Origin: Acidobacteriota bacterium
GTDB taxonomy: Bacteria; Actinomycetota; Acidimicrobiia; Acidimicrobiales; UBA8190
Reading direction: 5' to 3'
Assembly (NCBI GenBank): GCA_028872975.1
Contig: JAGWNV010000005.1
Coordinates: 1 to 23,122, forward strand
Length of the DNA: 23,122 bases
Shown: positions 8,041 through 14,173 of the stretch, piece after piece
Numbering within the stretch: the stretch's first letter is position 1
How the letters are laid out: every line of letters begins with the position of its first letter
Program-made: the position numbers and the translations under genes
The notes under the pieces: model-generated
What the model saw: only the letters and a program-made list of their open reading frames with translations
The model's database searches: none
What the model was told of the DNA's origin: nothing

Positions 8041-8058
8041 CGCAGGGCAGTGCCTGCG
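8041..8058 (+). terminator. GC-rich hairpin between ACAD pair 2 and the LLM oxidoreductase gene
   Basis: CGCAGG-gcagtg-CCTGCG forms a perfect 6-bp stem with a 6-nt loop, 36 bp after the ACAD stop and just before the GGAGGGGAG ribosome-binding site of the next gene. There is no T-tract, so it could be a partial terminator, an RNA-processing site or a stabilising element. Confidence 0.3.
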
Positions 8059-8080
8059 GGGGAGACGGAGGGGAGCGGAC

Positions 8081-9091
8081 ATGACGGCAGGAAGCAGCGA
8101 GGTGACGAGGCGGACCGCCCCGGCGCCGATCATCCCCGAGGGCCGGGTGGCGTTCGGCATCCAGCTTCCGGTCCAGTCCCAGTCGACGATCTACGTCGAC
8201 GGCTGGGAGGCGTCGGCCGGCGCCGTCGAGCTGGCCGCCGTGGCCAGGCAGGCGGACGAGAGCGGGTTCTTCTACGTCGCCGTCTGCGACCACACCGTCA
8301 TCCCCCGCCGTCTCGCCGACGCCATGAGCACGACCTGGTACGACACCACCGCCACCCTGGGGTGGCTGGCAGGGGTCACGACCCGGGTCCGGCTCCTCTC
8401 CCACGTCTTCATCGCCGCCCTCCGCCATCCCCTGCGGACGGCAAAGGAGATGGCGACCCTCGACGTCCTCTCCGGGGGCCGGCTCGTGGTCGGGGTGGGG
8501 GCGGGGCACGTCAGCGAGGAGTTCGACATCGCCGGTGTCGACTTCTCCCGGCGGGGGGCCCTCCTCGACGAGGCCATCGACGGCATCGCCGCCGGGCTCA
8601 GCGAGGAGTTCCCCACCCTGCCCGGGCCCCGGTGGCCGGCGTCGGACCTCGGCGTCTCGCCGCGGCCCCTCCAGGTGCCCAGGCCTCCCATCTGGGTGGG
8701 CGGTTCCTCGCCGGCGGCGCTGCGGCGGGCGGCGGGGCGGGGCGAGGGATGGCTGCCCCAGACGCCAAAGCGGTCCCAGATGGCCGAGCTCGTCCCCCGG
8801 CTGCTCGAGCTCCGCGAGGATCTCCGCCCCGGCGAGCCCATCGCCATCGGGGCGCTGGCCGGGCCCCTCCACGTGGGGAAGGCGGACTGGGAGCTACCCC
8901 GGGGCACCCGGGCCGGATCGCCCGAGGAGCTCGCCGAGGAGCTCGCCGGCTGGGTCGAGCTCGGGGTCTCCCACGTGCAGCTGCGGTTCCCGAGCCGGAC
9001 CGCCGCCGAGACCTGCGACCAGATGGCGGCCTTCGGCGAGACGGTGGCGCCCCTCGTCCCGTCGGCCGTCACCACCGGCCCGACCCGCTGA
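8081..9091 (+). CDS. LLM-class (luciferase-like) oxidoreductase, probably F420-dependent
   Basis: This 336-aa protein has the luciferase-like TIM-barrel fold. Visible markers are strand 1 VAFGIQLP (23-30), CDHTVIP (69-75), HPLRTAKEMATLDVLSGGRLVVGVGAGHVSEEFD around 116-149 (the most diagnostic family block), and PPIWVGGSSPAALRRAA in the second half. Family members use F420 or FMN for hydride transfer or mono-oxygenation. The close similarity to the actinobacterial F420 subfamilies favours F420, but the cofactor cannot be proven by eye. A strong GGAGGGGAG ribosome-binding site precedes the ATG. The gene 18 bp downstream encodes a duplicated dimeric alpha/beta-barrel protein and is likely co-transcribed. 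Confidence 0.88.
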   Translation: MTAGSSEVTRRTAPAPIIPEGRVAFGIQLPVQSQSTIYVDGWEASAGAVELAAVARQADESGFFYVAVCDHTVIPRRLADAMSTTWYDTTATLGWLAGVTTRVRLLSHVFIAALRHPLRTAKEMATLDVLSGGRLVVGVGAGHVSEEFDIAGVDFSRRGALLDEAIDGIAAGLSEEFPTLPGPRWPASDLGVSPRPLQVPRPPIWVGGSSPAALRRAAGRGEGWLPQTPKRSQMAELVPRLLELREDLRPGEPIAIGALAGPLHVGKADWELPRGTRAGSPEELAEELAGWVELGVSHVQLRFPSRTAAETCDQMAAFGETVAPLVPSAVTTGPTR

Positions 9092-9109
9092 CGACACGAG
9101 GAGACCGCC

Positions 9110-9808
9110 ATGTTGCTCCTGCACGAGGTCCACGAGGTCCGGGGCAACGAGGAGGACGCCTTCGAGGCCGCCTACCGCGACGAGTGGATGCCCGCCCTGG
9201 CCCAGGGGGACGACGCCAGGCTCCTCTGGTTCTGCCGCCAGGCGCACGGAAGCGGTCCCGCCTACCACCTCGTCACCATCACCGCCCTCCGAGACGGGGC
9301 CGCCTACGAGCGCCTGGTCCGGGCCGTCCACGAGGGGGACCTGCGGGCCTGGGCCCGTCGGGTCGACGAGCTCCGTCACGACGTCACAGGCAAGCTCCTC
9401 GTGCCGGTGGACTGGTCGCCCATGCGGGAGGTCGACCTCGCCACCGTGCCGACGGCACCGGCCGAGCACGAGCTGAGCCTCTACATGGAGGACACCGGCT
9501 GGCCGCACGCCGCCGTCGACGACTACGTCGCCTTCTGGCAGACCAACTACTACGAGCCGATGCGGGCCATGGCGTCCTCGATGCTCGAGATCCAGGCCGT
9601 CAACCGCACCGCCTTCGGCAGCGGCCGCCGGAAGGAGGCCATCCTCATGCAGAAGATCCTGGACGAGCCGGCCCTCCTCCGGCTCCTCACCACCGAGGTC
9701 CCCGAGCGGTTCCGGGCGCCGGGCACCTTCATGCACGAGGCCCTCGCCTACCGGGACCGCTGGGAGAGCAAGCTGCTCCGCACCGTCAGCTGGTCGCCGC
9801 TCTACTGA
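9110..9808 (+). CDS. Duplicated dimeric alpha/beta-barrel (ABM/NIPSNAP/EthD-like) protein of unknown function
   Basis: This 232-aa protein has two homologous halves. Half 1 (about 2-105) and half 2 (about 121-231) each have a starting beta strand, a helix rich in acidic and aromatic residues (EDAFEAAYRDEWMPAL; VDDYVAFWQTNYYEPM), and a further strand pair. Each then ends in nearly the same motif, GKLLVPVDWSP (94-104) and SKLLRTVSWSP (220-230). This layout is typical of ferredoxin-like dimeric alpha/beta-barrel proteins fused in tandem. Such domains act as small monooxygenases, dehydratases or binding proteins. GAGGAG precedes the ATG, and it follows the LLM gene by 18 bp. Its stop overlaps the 3' end of the opposite-strand DUF2277 gene by 7 bp. 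I do not recognise a specific function. Confidence 0.75.
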   Translation: MLLLHEVHEVRGNEEDAFEAAYRDEWMPALAQGDDARLLWFCRQAHGSGPAYHLVTITALRDGAAYERLVRAVHEGDLRAWARRVDELRHDVTGKLLVPVDWSPMREVDLATVPTAPAEHELSLYMEDTGWPHAAVDDYVAFWQTNYYEPMRAMASSMLEIQAVNRTAFGSGRRKEAILMQKILDEPALLRLLTTEVPERFRAPGTFMHEALAYRDRWESKLLRTVSWSPLY

Positions 9809-10140
9809 CCGGCGTGCCGATGGGCTGACCGACCGTCGTCCCCGAGCGACCGGCGGGTCTCGTCGGTGTCGATCGCCTCCTTCTCCCCAGCCCCCGCCGG
9901 CCGCACCCGGCGGAGGGGAGGGAGCACCGGTGGCGGCTGACGGCGGGGCGGGAGGTCGGCGAGGAGTCCGGTCACGGCCTCGGCCACGGTGGCCACCGCC
10001 CGGACGAAGGCCTCGTCGGTGCGAGGTGACTGGGTGGTAACGCCGCTCACCTTGCGGACGAACTGGCGGGCGGCCGCCTCGATCTCCTCGGTCGTGGCAG
10101 GGGGCTCGAGCCCTCGCAGGGTCGTGATGTTGCGGCACAT
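9802..10140 (-). CDS. DUF2277 family protein
   Basis: This 112-aa protein begins MCRNITTLRGLEPPATTEEIEAAARQFVRKVSG, the conserved core of the small, uncharacterised DUF2277 family. The open frame extends upstream to 10233, but the family start MCRN and an AGGAGG 11 nt upstream fix the ATG at 10140. After the core (1-62) the C-terminus becomes a Pro/Arg-rich, charged, probably disordered tail. The conserved N-terminal Cys2 could be functional, but no activity is known for the family. The gene is divergent from the ABC exporter across 55 bp and overlaps the 3' end of the convergent gene at 9110-9808 by 7 bp. Confidence 0.82.
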   Translation of the reverse strand: MCRNITTLRGLEPPATTEEIEAAARQFVRKVSGVTTQSPRTDEAFVRAVATVAEAVTGLLADLPPRRQPPPVLPPLRRVRPAGAGEKEAIDTDETRRSLGDDGRSAHRHAGQ

Positions 10141-10195
10141 GACGGGGGCGACCTCCTGGCTGTCATGATGGTGGGCTTTCTCTGAAGGGGGGTGT

Positions 10196-10972
10196 GTGGT
10201 GGAGACAGTGCTGCGAGCACGGGGCCTGGTCAAGGCCTATCGCGGCCAGACGGCCGTGGCCGGCGTCGACCTCGAGGTGCGCGCCGGCGAGCGCGTCGCG
10301 CTCCTCGGGCCCAACGGGGCCGGCAAGACCACCACTCTCTTCATGCTCCTCGGGGTCGTCACGCCCGACGCCGGGACGGTGGAGCTCGTCGGGCACCGGC
10401 TCCCCGAGGGCAGGACCCGGGCGCTGGCCCAGGTGGGGTTCGCCGCCGGCTACCTGCCCCTGGCCGAGCGGCTCCGGGTGGGGGAATTCCTCAGGATGTA
10501 CGCCGACCTCTACGGGGTGGACACCCGGGGTGACGCCATCGAGGTGGCCCTGCGGCGGTTCGGCATCGGGCACCTACGCGGGTCCCTCGGCACCGAGCTC
10601 TCCTCGGGCCAGCGGACCCTGGTGGGGATCGTGAAGGCCACCTTGCACGATCCCCGGCTCCTCGTCCTCGACGAGCCGACGGCGTCGCTCGACCCCGAGG
10701 TGGCCCTGCGGGTGCGCCGGGGGCTGCTCGAGCTGTCCAACCAGCAGGGGTCGGCCCTGCTCGTGACGAGCCACGACATGTCCGAGGTGGAGCGGCTCTG
10801 CGACCGGGTGGTGTTCGTCGCCCACGGGAAGGTGGTGGCCGACGGCTCTCCCTCGGAGGTGAGCGCCTCGTTCGGCCGCCAGGACCTCGAGGACGTCTTC
10901 CTGCACCTCGCCGACCGTCAGGCGATGGCTGCCCCCGTGGTGGAGGCGGCCATGGAGGAGGGACCGTCATGA
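10196..10972 (+). CDS. ABC transporter ATP-binding protein (ABC-2 / multidrug-type exporter)
   Basis: This 258-aa nucleotide-binding domain has Walker A GPNGAGKTT (38-46), signature LSSGQ (135-139), Walker B LLVLDEP (155-161) and H-loop His193 (TSHDMSE). The Q-loop region reads GFAAGYLPLAERL, with no glutamine at the usual place. Two GTG codons, 10196 and 10199, follow the AAGGGGGG ribosome-binding sequence; either may be used. The stop overlaps the permease start in ATGA (10969-10972), so the two are translationally coupled. Together they form a typical DrrAB/NodIJ-like export pair for lipids, drugs or polysaccharide. The substrate cannot be read from the sequence. Confidence 0.93.
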   Translation: MVETVLRARGLVKAYRGQTAVAGVDLEVRAGERVALLGPNGAGKTTTLFMLLGVVTPDAGTVELVGHRLPEGRTRALAQVGFAAGYLPLAERLRVGEFLRMYADLYGVDTRGDAIEVALRRFGIGHLRGSLGTELSSGQRTLVGIVKATLHDPRLLVLDEPTASLDPEVALRVRRGLLELSNQQGSALLVTSHDMSEVERLCDRVVFVAHGKVVADGSPSEVSASFGRQDLEDVFLHLADRQAMAAPVVEAAMEEGPS

Positions 10973-11802
10973 GCCTCGCCACCGTGACCGGGACGCGTCC
11001 GCAGGAGCTCGGCGCCTCCTGGCAGCGGATCCGGGCCATCGCCCGGCGCCACGCCTACGTGCTCCTGCGCAGCCCGCACCGGCTCTTCGACGTGACCCTC
11101 TGGCCGCTCGTCGACGTCCTGCTGTTCGGATCGCTCGGGGTCTTCGTCTCCAACCACAGGGGGTCGGGGTCGATCGCCTTCGCCTACCTGTTGTCGGGGA
11201 TCGTCCTCTGGCACGTCGTCTACCAGTCCCAGATCGCCCTCTCCACGGGGATGCTGGAGGAGGCCTGGTCGCGCAACATGCTCAACCTCATGGTCACCCC
11301 CATGAGCGAGCTCGAGTACGTCCTCGGGGTCGTCCTGTTCGGCATGGTCAAGCTGGTCATGGGCGTGGGCGTGGCCGCCGCCACGGCGGCGGCCTTCTAC
11401 GCCTTCGACATCACCGGCCTCGGCTGGGGGATCCTGCCCGTGGCCGGCATCCTCCTCCTCGTGGGCTGGGTGATCGCCCTCTTCGTCATCGGCATCGTCC
11501 TGCGCTTCGGCGCCGGGGCCGAGGCGCTGGCGTGGGGGATCCTCTTCATGGTGATGCCGCTCTCGGGCGTCTTCTACCCGGTGAAGGCCCTCCCCGGGTT
11601 CCTCCAGCCCGTGGCCATCGCCCTCCCCACCACCCATGCCTTCGCCGCCGGCCGGGCGCTCCTCTCCCACCACGGGCTGCCCTGGTCGCAGGTGGCCATC
11701 GCCGCGCTCGGCACGGGGGTGCTGCTCGTGGTCGCCGTCGGCTTCGTCGTGACCATGCTCTCGCTGTTCCGCCGGCGCGGCTACATCACCCGGTACTCCT
11801 GA
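10969..11802 (+). CDS. ABC-2 type transporter permease
   Basis: This 277-aa integral membrane protein has about six hydrophobic segments (roughly 43-61, 69-87, 116-143, 152-178, 186-204 and 240-266). The segment MPLSGVFYPVKALPGFLQPVAIALPTTHAFAAGR, just after TM5, is the hallmark of ABC-2 permeases. A basic N-terminal cytoplasmic helix (RIRAIARRHAYVLLRSPHR) precedes TM1. The start codon overlaps the stop of the ATP-binding gene (ATGA), so the two form one complex in the cytoplasmic membrane. A GC-rich hairpin lies 16 bp after the stop. Confidence 0.92.
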   Translation: MSLATVTGTRPQELGASWQRIRAIARRHAYVLLRSPHRLFDVTLWPLVDVLLFGSLGVFVSNHRGSGSIAFAYLLSGIVLWHVVYQSQIALSTGMLEEAWSRNMLNLMVTPMSELEYVLGVVLFGMVKLVMGVGVAAATAAAFYAFDITGLGWGILPVAGILLLVGWVIALFVIGIVLRFGAGAEALAWGILFMVMPLSGVFYPVKALPGFLQPVAIALPTTHAFAAGRALLSHHGLPWSQVAIAALGTGVLLVVAVGFVVTMLSLFRRRGYITRYS

Positions 11803-11818
11803 CTCCTCGGTCCCGGCG

Positions 11819-11835
11819 CCGGCCGAGGCGGCCGG
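11819..11835. terminator. Candidate hairpin terminator between convergent permease and BBE oxidase genes
   Basis: CCGGCC-gaggc-GGCCGG forms a perfect 6-bp stem with a 5-nt loop, 16 bp after the permease stop and before the convergent oxidase gene. No T-run follows, as is common for terminators in GC-rich actinobacteria. Because it is palindromic it could serve both strands. Confidence 0.35.
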
Positions 11836-11868
11836 ATCGGCGGCGGGATCGGCGGCGGGATCGGCACG
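11833..11868 (+). repeat. Three tandem 12-bp repeats (GGGATCGGCGGC)
   Basis: The units at 11833-11844, 11845-11856 and 11857-11868 read CGGATCGGCGGC, GGGATCGGCGGC and GGGATCGGCACG. They lie in the short gap between two convergent genes, next to the hairpin at 11819. This looks like a slippage-type microsatellite, with no obvious protein-binding design. Confidence 0.8.
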
Positions 11869-11875
11869 GTGGCCG

Positions 11876-13459
11876 TCAGGCGGGCGGAATCGACTGAGCG
11901 AAGCGGAAGACGTCGTCGGGGTCCACGGCGCGCTTGATGCGGCGGAGCCGGGGCAGGTTGGCGCCGTAGTAGGCCGTCGCCCAGTCGTCGAGGGTGGGGT
12001 CGACGTAGTTCTGGTACGCGCCGGTGGCGTGGGGCGCCAGGTCGGCGCCCAGTTGTGCCAGCCAGCCGGCGGTGCCGGCGGGGGTGGGCCCGGGCGCGGG
12101 AGCCGACCAGCTCACCGCCATCTGGACGATGGCGAGGGCGCGTCGGTGGACGAAGGCCGTCGCCGCGCTCGGCACCTCGGCGATGGCGCCCCCACAGGCG
12201 TCGAAGACCACGGCGCCGCCGAGGCCCGGCGCCTGGGCCTGGAAGCCCTCCACGGCGGCGAGGACGGCGGCGGCGGCCGGAGAGGGCAGGGGTTCGTCGA
12301 CGACGAGGGACTTCGCCGCGAACCTCGACCGCTCGAGGGCACCGGCGGGGCCTTGGGCGGGCAGCCGGCACTGCTCGACGGTCAGGCCTTCGCAGCCGGC
12401 CTCGACGAGCATGGCCTTGGGGAAGGCCTCCGGCCCGGCGAACCGGTAGGAGGGCGATCCGGCGGTGCGGACGAGGGGCGCCAGCGCCGCGTCGAGAGCG
12501 CCGGCGTCACCGCAGAAGACCCCGGTCACCTTGACGAGGGGACCCGCCGCACCCTGGGACAGGAGCTGGCAGTTGGACCACAGTTCGGTCGGCGCCTGGC
12601 CGATCCAGAGTTGCCAGGCGCCGAGGACGTCGGGGGCCGCCGCCCAGGGCCACTCCAGGGTGAAGAGGGCCACGTCCGGCACGGGGTGGACGGAGAACTC
12701 GAAGGAGGTGACGACGCCGAAGTTTCCGCCCCCGCCGCCTCGGCTGGCCCAGAAGAGGTCCTCGTGGGCGGTGGGGCTGCAGGTCACGAGGCGGCTGTCG
12801 GGGGTCACCATCTGGAGCGACCGGAGGTTGTCGGCGGTGAGGCCGAACTTCCTCCCGAGCACCCCGATGCCCCCGCCGAGGGCGAGGCCGGCGATGCCGA
12901 CGGTCGGACAGGAGCCGCCTGGCACGGTGAGGCCGGTCGACGCCAGGGTGGAGTAGAGGTCGACGAGCCGGGTGCCCGCTCCCACCCGGGCCGCGGGGCC
13001 GGTCACCTCGACCGACGCCATGGCGGTGACGCCGACGACGACCCCCGGGCCGACGGAGTAGCCCCCGTAGCTGTGGCCGCCGGAGCGGACCGCCAGGGGC
13101 ACGCCCCAGGTGCGGGCGAAGGAGAGCGTCCGCTGGACGTCGACGGGGTCGGCGCAGAAGGCGATGGCGGCGGGACGGGCGTCGTCGAAGCGCTCGTTGT
13201 AGAGCTGGGCGGCGACGCCGTAGGCGCTGTCGCCGGGGAGCACGAGGCGCCCCGACATCGATCCGGCCAGCGACGACCAGGGCGGGTCGGCACCCGGCGG
13301 CACCGACGTCGAGGTGGACGGCGGGGACCGGCCCGGGCCGCCGCAAGCGGATGCCAGCGGGCCCAGGACGACGGCGGCACCGGCCGCGCCTCCGTAGCGG
13401 AGGAACCGCCGGCGATCGAGGCGCGGAGAAGGCCCGGGCGGCTCGCCGGCGGTGGCCAT
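11876..13459 (-). CDS. Tat-exported lipoprotein FAD-linked oxidase (berberine bridge enzyme type)
   Basis: This 527-aa protein starts at the ATG giving MATAGEPPGP. The longer open frame (to 13582) would put the signal peptide internally and would overlap the divergent gene. A twin-arginine motif DRRRFLR (15-21) is followed by a hydrophobic stretch and lipobox LASA-C39, so export through Tat and lipid anchoring are expected. The FAD_binding_4 domain follows. His129 in RSGGHSYGGYS and Cys184 in GGSCPTVGIAG sit where berberine bridge-type enzymes attach FAD through two covalent bonds. The C-terminal BBE domain ends with NYVDPTLDDWATAYYGANLPRLRRIKRAVDPDDVF. The likely role is oxidation of a sugar, alcohol or aromatic outside the membrane with O2 or another acceptor. 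The substrate is unknown. Confidence 0.92.
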   Translation of the reverse strand: MATAGEPPGPSPRLDRRRFLRYGGAAGAAVVLGPLASACGGPGRSPPSTSTSVPPGADPPWSSLAGSMSGRLVLPGDSAYGVAAQLYNERFDDARPAAIAFCADPVDVQRTLSFARTWGVPLAVRSGGHSYGGYSVGPGVVVGVTAMASVEVTGPAARVGAGTRLVDLYSTLASTGLTVPGGSCPTVGIAGLALGGGIGVLGRKFGLTADNLRSLQMVTPDSRLVTCSPTAHEDLFWASRGGGGGNFGVVTSFEFSVHPVPDVALFTLEWPWAAAPDVLGAWQLWIGQAPTELWSNCQLLSQGAAGPLVKVTGVFCGDAGALDAALAPLVRTAGSPSYRFAGPEAFPKAMLVEAGCEGLTVEQCRLPAQGPAGALERSRFAAKSLVVDEPLPSPAAAAVLAAVEGFQAQAPGLGGAVVFDACGGAIAEVPSAATAFVHRRALAIVQMAVSWSAPAPGPTPAGTAGWLAQLGADLAPHATGAYQNYVDPTLDDWATAYYGANLPRLRRIKRAVDPDDVFRFAQSIPPA

Positions 13460-13470
13460 CGAGGCGCGGA

Positions 13471-13476
13471 AGCGTA
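13471..13476 (-). promoter_or_regulatory. Possible -10 box for the BBE oxidase gene
   Basis: Read on the minus strand, TACGCT fits TANNNT and lies 11 nt before the ATG at 13459. It touches the left arm of the inverted repeat 13476-13519. No clear Shine-Dalgarno sequence is seen, consistent with a very short or absent leader. Confidence 0.35.
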
Positions 13477-13519
13477 CTCCCGGTGCCTCGTCGGAGCCGC
13501 GACCGGTCGAGGCGGGAGT
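13476..13519. promoter_or_regulatory. Inverted repeat in the BBE oxidase / VOC divergent promoter region
   Basis: ACTCCCG-gtg-CCTCG (13476-13490) is the inverted counterpart of CGAGGCGGGAGT (13508-13519), with one 3-nt insertion and a 17-nt centre. An additional ACTCC follows at 13535-13539. The repeat lies between the two divergent starts (13459 and 13545), so it could be a shared regulator site or an RNA hairpin. The sequence is unrelated to the CTGAC-N5-GTCAG operator. Confidence 0.45.
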
Positions 13520-13531
13520 GCGGCGCCTTCG

Positions 13532-13537
13532 TAGACT
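13532..13537 (+). promoter_or_regulatory. -10 box of a leaderless promoter for the VOC gene
   Basis: TAGACT (TANNNT) lies 7 nt before the GTG start at 13545, the same geometry as at 4588, 18275 and 21601. A recognisable -35 is missing. Confidence 0.45.
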
Positions 13538-13544
13538 CCGGCTC

Positions 13545-13934
13545 GTGCCGGTGGAGGGGATCGACCACGTGCAATTGGCCATGCCTCCCGGCGGCGAGGA
13601 CGAGGCCCGGCGGTTCTACACGACGGTGCTGGGCCTGCCCGAGGTGCCCAAGCCACCCCACCTGGCCGCCCGGGGCGGGTGCTGGTTCGAGGGACCGGGG
13701 GTGAAGGTCCACCTCGGTGTCGAAGACCCGTTCCGGCCGGCGAGGAAGGCCCACCCGGCGCTCCTCGTCCGGGGGCTCGGCCCCCTCGTCGACGCCCTCC
13801 GGCGGGCGGGTGTCGCGGTGCGCGACGACGAACCGCTCGAGGGCTACGACCGGGTGTACGTCGACGATCCGTTCGGGAACCGCATCGAGCTGCTCGAGCC
13901 TGCCGTCGCGTCGGGGCCGTCAGCGGCCAGTTGA
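13545..13934 (+). CDS. VOC/glyoxalase-fold protein
   Basis: This 129-aa single-module vicinal oxygen chelate protein consists of two beta-alpha-beta-beta-beta repeats. The first is VEGIDHVQLAMP...EARRFYTTVLGLPEV and the second is HPALLVRGLGPLVDALRRAGV...YVDDPFGNRIELLEP. Candidate metal ligands are His8, His70 and Glu115, with His56 in VKVHLG also possible. The family includes dioxygenases, isomerases, glyoxalases and resistance proteins, and small members like this one are hard to assign. The frame is open upstream, but the GTG at 13545 gives the family start and has a -10 box 7 nt before it. It is divergent from the exported FAD oxidase, and the shared promoter region suggests a functional link. 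Confidence 0.82.
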   Translation: MPVEGIDHVQLAMPPGGEDEARRFYTTVLGLPEVPKPPHLAARGGCWFEGPGVKVHLGVEDPFRPARKAHPALLVRGLGPLVDALRRAGVAVRDDEPLEGYDRVYVDDPFGNRIELLEPAVASGPSAAS

Positions 13935-14142
13935 GGACCTGGTCACGTCGGGGCCACTGAAGCCGTCACCCGCACCCGGCCCGCGTATCGTCAGCGTGCC
14001 GCCGGCAATTGAGCAACGGGTCGTCAAGGTGCAGGAAGAGCGCGCCATCGCCTGACGGTCGACGCGTGGGTCGCGCGGCTCATTTCCGCCGATCGGCGAA
14101 CGGGACCCGTGGCGTTGCGCGTCCGGCCCTTGAAGCGCCACA

Positions 14143-14156
14143 GGGGTAGCCGTACC
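14143..14156 (+). promoter_or_regulatory. Small hairpin or promoter element ahead of the DUF11 gene
   Basis: GGGTA-gccg-TACCC forms a perfect 5-bp stem with a 4-nt loop, 7 bp before the GGAGG ribosome-binding site (14164-14168). TACCCT (14152-14157) alternatively fits a TANNNT -10 box. The 239-bp gap 13935-14173 holds nothing else I can name. A 19-codon GTG frame at 13996-14055 is not convincing. Confidence 0.3.
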
Positions 14157-14173
14157 CTCGCTCGGAGGCGAAG

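Noticed and set aside
13460..13582. Longer N-terminus for the BBE oxidase
   Set aside because: It would place the Tat signal about 57 residues inside the protein and overlap the divergent VOC start. The ATG at 13459 puts RRxFL near the N-terminus.
13996..14055. A 19-codon GTG frame (VPPAIEQRVVKVQEERAIA) with a TATCGT 4 nt upstream, less GC-rich than its surroundings
   Set aside because: The spacing from the TANNNT box differs from the other leaderless genes, there is no Shine-Dalgarno sequence and no family match. It may be chance.
14056..14173. Possible riboswitch leader upstream of the secreted DUF11 protein (GGGTAGCCGTACCC resembles part of a c-di-GMP-I aptamer)
   Set aside because: The other invariant parts of known c-di-GMP and c-di-AMP aptamers are absent. 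A covariance-model search would decide; without it only the small hairpin is supportable.
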